A stretch of 15,134 nt of DNA from the NCBI GenBank assembly GCA_043805355.1, contig JAZDIB010000074.1:1-15134 (forward strand), written 5' to 3'. The stretch's first letter is position 1, and each line of letters begins with the position of its first letter. Under the pieces are notes generated by a model, which searched no databases, was not told where the DNA came from, and was given only the letters and a program-made list of their open reading frames with translations. This document shows, piece after piece, positions 14,323 to 15,134 of this stretch. The stretch comes from JAHJRN01 sp043805355. GTDB lineage: Bacteria; Patescibacteriota; Patescibacteriia; 2-12-FULL-60-25. Position numbers and translations under genes: made by a program.

Positions 14323-15045
14323 ATGAACTATCGGTTTTCGTCGCTCTGCTCGGCTCTCGCTCTCCTCGCCGCGGCATGCGGCGGGACCGATACCGGAAAC
14401 GGCGACGGCGGAGGCGGCACGGGTTCGAACTGCCAGTCCGTCGGCTGCGGGAACGGCGGAGGCGGCGGCACGAGCTCCGGCACCACGACCGGAACCGGAA
14501 CAGGGACCGGAACCGGCGGCAGCGACGTCTGCAACCCCACGCCCGAGAACAACAACTGCGCCAGCGCAAGCTCGTGCGAATGCCTTCCGATCGACACGAC
14601 GAAAGACTCGTGGTGCTCGGCCTACGATGAAATCAGCGTCTACATCTGCCCGGACACCGGCGACGTGTGCACGCCCGGCCACAACCAGTGTGGCTACGAC
14701 CTGCCGGAAGGCGTGGATTACGAGCCGGCCGACGCGACGTGCAAGGGATTCGTGAACGGCGATGTGTGGGCGGGGAACAACGTCCAGAGCGGATTCGATT
14801 CGGACGTGGATGAGAACGGACAGACGCATGTCGGTTTTGGCTCCATGTTCGGTGGTGCGGCCGAATACTACTACGGCTTCATCATGTCGGGCAAAAAATT
14901 CTACTGGAACCGCTTCAACGCGGCTCAGTACGAATCCGGGGAAGGTGAGATCGCCGACGACTGTCTGAGCGTCGAGATTCGCTTCTACGGCGGCGGATCG
15001 ACGACGCCATACAAGACGTACACCGCGACGCACGTCCACCAGTGA
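14323..15045 (+). CDS. secreted lipoprotein with Gly/Thr-rich linker and cysteine-rich domain
   Basis: A 240-residue protein. The signal peptide MNYRFSSLCSALALLAAAC ends in a lipobox (LAAAC, Cys 19), so it is probably lipid-anchored on the outer face of the cytoplasmic membrane. Residues 20-67 are low-complexity Gly/Thr (GGGGTGS, GTTTGTGTGTGTGG), a likely flexible spacer. The remaining domain has 12 cysteines in all after the anchor (for example C70, C79, C85, C87, C98, C109, C116, C123, C140, C214), an even number consistent with disulfides. No known catalytic motif is seen. The ATG follows GAGG (14311-14314) by 8 bp. Similar 'ACGG...GTGTGTGG' lipoprotein starts are familiar from Myxococcota, which may point to transfer or just to a shared spacer solution. 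It follows the AT-rich island. Confidence 0.85.
   Translation: MNYRFSSLCSALALLAAACGGTDTGNGDGGGGTGSNCQSVGCGNGGGGGTSSGTTTGTGTGTGTGGSDVCNPTPENNNCASASSCECLPIDTTKDSWCSAYDEISVYICPDTGDVCTPGHNQCGYDLPEGVDYEPADATCKGFVNGDVWAGNNVQSGFDSDVDENGQTHVGFGSMFGGAAEYYYGFIMSGKKFYWNRFNAAQYESGEGEIADDCLSVEIRFYGGGSTTPYKTYTATHVHQ
14482..14518 (+). repeat. imperfect 6-bp tandem repeat in the lipoprotein linker
   Basis: Units of the form ACCGGA / ACAGGG recur in frame and encode alternating Gly-Thr. Slippage here would lengthen or shorten the spacer by whole codon pairs without a frameshift. Confidence 0.6.
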
Positions 15046-15096
15046 CGGATCCTCCCGAAAGGCGCAATTCCCAGCGCCCCCCCATGCCCCCCCGCC

Positions 15097-15111
15097 ACCC
15101 GCCGGGTTTTT
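15097..15111 (+). terminator. possible weak terminator after the lipoprotein gene
   Basis: ACCC and GGGT pair around GCC, followed by a T run (15107-15111). The stem is only 4 bp. A C-rich tract (about 15076-15093) precedes it. The rest of the sequence to the window end shows nothing recognisable. Confidence 0.4.
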
Positions 15112-15134
15112 AGTATTAGTATGGGGGCCAGGCA

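Overview
The window looks like a piece of a compact, GC-rich (about 60%) bacterial genome. It is probably a member of the Candidate Phyla Radiation (Patescibacteria). The clues are a short 253-residue YidC without the large periplasmic domain, a small Tic20/DUF4870-like membrane protein of a kind common in that group, tight gene packing with ATGA stop/start overlaps, and gene orders unlike those of model bacteria. This placement is inferred from protein style, not from a marker-gene tree. RF2 carries the SPF and GGQ motifs, so UGA is read as stop and the standard bacterial code applies.

Layout, left to right. Positions 1-2644 (minus): a partial UDP-glucose-4-epimerase-like SDR enzyme, about 240 bp of REP-like palindromes plus a terminator, and an ABC exporter broken by a one-base shift at a C5 run. 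Positions 2697-4522: RF2 (prfB, minus) with its own terminator, divergent from an unknown 146-residue protein (plus) that has a near-consensus promoter and Shine-Dalgarno (SD) site. That protein converges through a two-way terminator on two small minus-strand genes, a Tic20/DUF4870-like membrane protein and an unknown hydrophilic protein. Positions 5504-7554: groES-groEL with a CIRCE (HrcA) operator. Positions 7595-12213: a minus-strand operon-like run nusA, yidC, PRC-barrel protein, nucleotidyltransferase, O-antigen-ligase-like membrane protein, the last three linked by 4-bp overlaps. This run joins transcription elongation, membrane insertion and surface-polysaccharide functions.

Positions 12365-12415 hold two opposed promoters that share their -35 bases. 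One fires left to nusA, the other right to a protein resembling a degenerate AAA+ (NtrC-type) domain that lacks a Walker A motif. Positions 13340-14165 form an AT-rich island with its own promoter, a leader hairpin, a 48-codon ORF whose first ~35 codons are the N-terminus of MurA, and an overlapping YdcF/ElyC-type (DUF218) gene. The window closes with a cysteine-rich, Gly/Thr-linker lipoprotein gene in GC-rich DNA.

Two start styles coexist. Several minus-strand genes have a -10 box only 7-11 bp before the ATG and no Shine-Dalgarno, which fits leaderless mRNA. All four plus-strand transcription units that begin in the window have leaders and SD sites. The features most worth follow-up are the murA-remnant/DUF218 island, the degenerate AAA+ gene with its shared promoter, and the frameshifted exporter.
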